DNA of 64,000 bases, from assembly GCF_004362805.1 (NCBI RefSeq), contig NZ_SNYF01000011.1, positions 1-64,000 of the forward strand. Direction: 5' to 3'. Each line of letters begins with the position of its first letter. The first letter of the stretch is position 1. This document shows positions 63,472 through 64,000 of this stretch, piece after piece. The stretch comes from Algoriphagus boseongensis (GTDB taxonomy: Bacteria > Bacteroidota > Bacteroidia > Cytophagales > Cyclobacteriaceae). The translations under genes and the position numbers were made by a program. The notes beneath the pieces were generated by a model. It was not told the origin of the DNA. It made no database searches and saw only the letters and a program-made list of their open reading frames with translations.

Positions 63472-64000
63472 TTATTTCAATTTGTTCTCGATCGCAGCTT
63501 GAATGAATTTCACAAAAAGTGGCTGTGGATTTAGCACAGTACTTTTGTATTCTGGATGAAACTGAACGCCAACAAACCATGGATGGTTTTTGATTTCAAT
63601 AATTTCTACCAAACCTGTTTCAGGGTTTTTCCCGGTAGCAATCATTCCTTTGGCTTCAATACTTTCCAGATACGCATTGTTGAATTCATATCTATGTCTA
63701 TGGCGCTCCTGAATTTTTGACTTACCATAGGCAGCATAAGCTTTGCTTGATTTTTTGAGCTCGCAAGCATACGAACCCAAACGCATAGTTCCACCCATTT
63801 GATCGATTTTCTTTTGCTCTTCCATCAAAGCGATCACTGGGTGAGGGGTTTTTGGATCCATTTCAGTGGAGTTTGCTCCCTCAAGTCCGACTACATTTCT
63901 AGCGAATTCGATAACGGCTACCTGCATTCCCAAACAGATTCCAAAGAATGGAATATTATTGGTTCGGGCATATTTTACTGTTTCGATTTTTCCTTCAAAA
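63472..64000 (-). CDS. pyrG: CTP synthase, C-terminal (glutaminase) part; gene runs off the window
   Basis: Only the last 176 codons are in the window; the frame stays open to the edge, so the N-terminal synthetase domain lies beyond 64000. The visible part is the class I glutamine amidotransferase: [10 protein letters not shown] with the nucleophile Cys, then [11 protein letters not shown] with the catalytic His and Glu. The insert with [10 protein letters not shown] and [11 protein letters not shown] is specific to CTP synthase. Makes CTP from UTP and glutamine. Confidence 0.95.
   Translation of the reverse strand, partial: FEGKIETVKYARTNNIPFFGICLGMQVAVIEFARNVVGLEGANSTEMDPKTPHPVIALMEEQKKIDQMGGTMRLGSYACELKKSSKAYAAYGKSKIQERHRHRYEFNNAYLESIEAKGMIATGKNPETGLVEIIEIKNHPWFVGVQFHPEYKSTVLNPQPLFVKFIQAAIENKLK

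Noticed and set aside
1..64000. CRISPR arrays, insertion sequences, phage genes or integrases
   Set aside because: No repeat-spacer pattern, transposase, integrase or phage structural motif was seen anywhere in the window.

Overview
The window comes from a Bacteroidota chromosome, most likely Cytophagales and Algoriphagus/Cyclobacteriaceae-like (family-level placement is inference). Evidence: a fused LpxC/FabZ protein, the type IX secretion regulator PorX, DUF4296 and DUF5683 proteins, a CcoN-CcoO fusion, and promoters of the TTTG-N19/20-TANNTTTG type. No phage, insertion sequence or CRISPR array was seen. Most of the window is compact core genome, with several convergent gene pairs that abut or overlap.

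Layout. 1-0.24 kb: the 3' end of a 5S rRNA gene, two terminators and a scar copied from the 5S tail. 0.4-9.6 kb: a cbb3 oxidase block (USP-like protein, CcoI, CcoS, CcoN/O, CcoQ, CcoP, CcoG, FixH-like, SafE-like), with FNR/CRP-like boxes before the USP-like gene and before ccoI. 9.6-12.2 kb: hemN diverging from an AlkB-type hydroxylase, with a third FNR-like box between them. 12.2-15 kb: a DUF58/BatD-like/BatA operon. 15-17.8 kb: DUF4296 lipoprotein and MutS2. 17.8-23.5 kb, minus strand: HD hydrolase, LpxD, LpxC/FabZ, LpxA, an ABC ATPase and a lipoprotein. 23.5-26.7 kb: PorX, TsaE and alanine dehydrogenase.

26.7-33.6 kb is the most unusual region. A four-gene, translationally coupled operon encodes a ThiF(E1)-nitroreductase fusion, a GNAT/N-acyl-amino-acid-synthase-like protein, a 7TMR-DISM histidine kinase and a receiver-histidine kinase. 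A stand-alone receiver lies divergently upstream and is a close paralogue of the last receiver. Hand-counted windows give 22-35% GC from 27.4 to about 31.68 kb, against 38-48% in the flanks and in the kinase core. I propose a synthesis-and-sensing module for a small acylated molecule; this is inference.

33.6-37.3 kb: pyrophosphatase, a membrane protein, ACP phosphodiesterase and an SF1 helicase. 37.4-43.3 kb: a sugar-oxidation group (PVC-type cytochrome dehydrogenase, sugar-phosphate isomerase-like protein, SDR, GntP permease). 43.5-47.1 kb: a PLP sulfhydrylase under a SAM-I riboswitch, then Pth, L25 and Prs. 47.4-51.9 kb: M14 peptidase, dienelactone hydrolase, EcsC. 51.9-53.8 kb: tRNA-Gln, a small orphan gene and the rpsF-rpsR-rplI operon. 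53.8-57.3 kb: a coiled-coil protein, two methyltransferases, ApaG and Ung. 57.3-61.4 kb: parA-parB-DUF5683-dapB-lepB. 61.6-64 kb: yidC and the C-terminal part of pyrG, which runs off the window.
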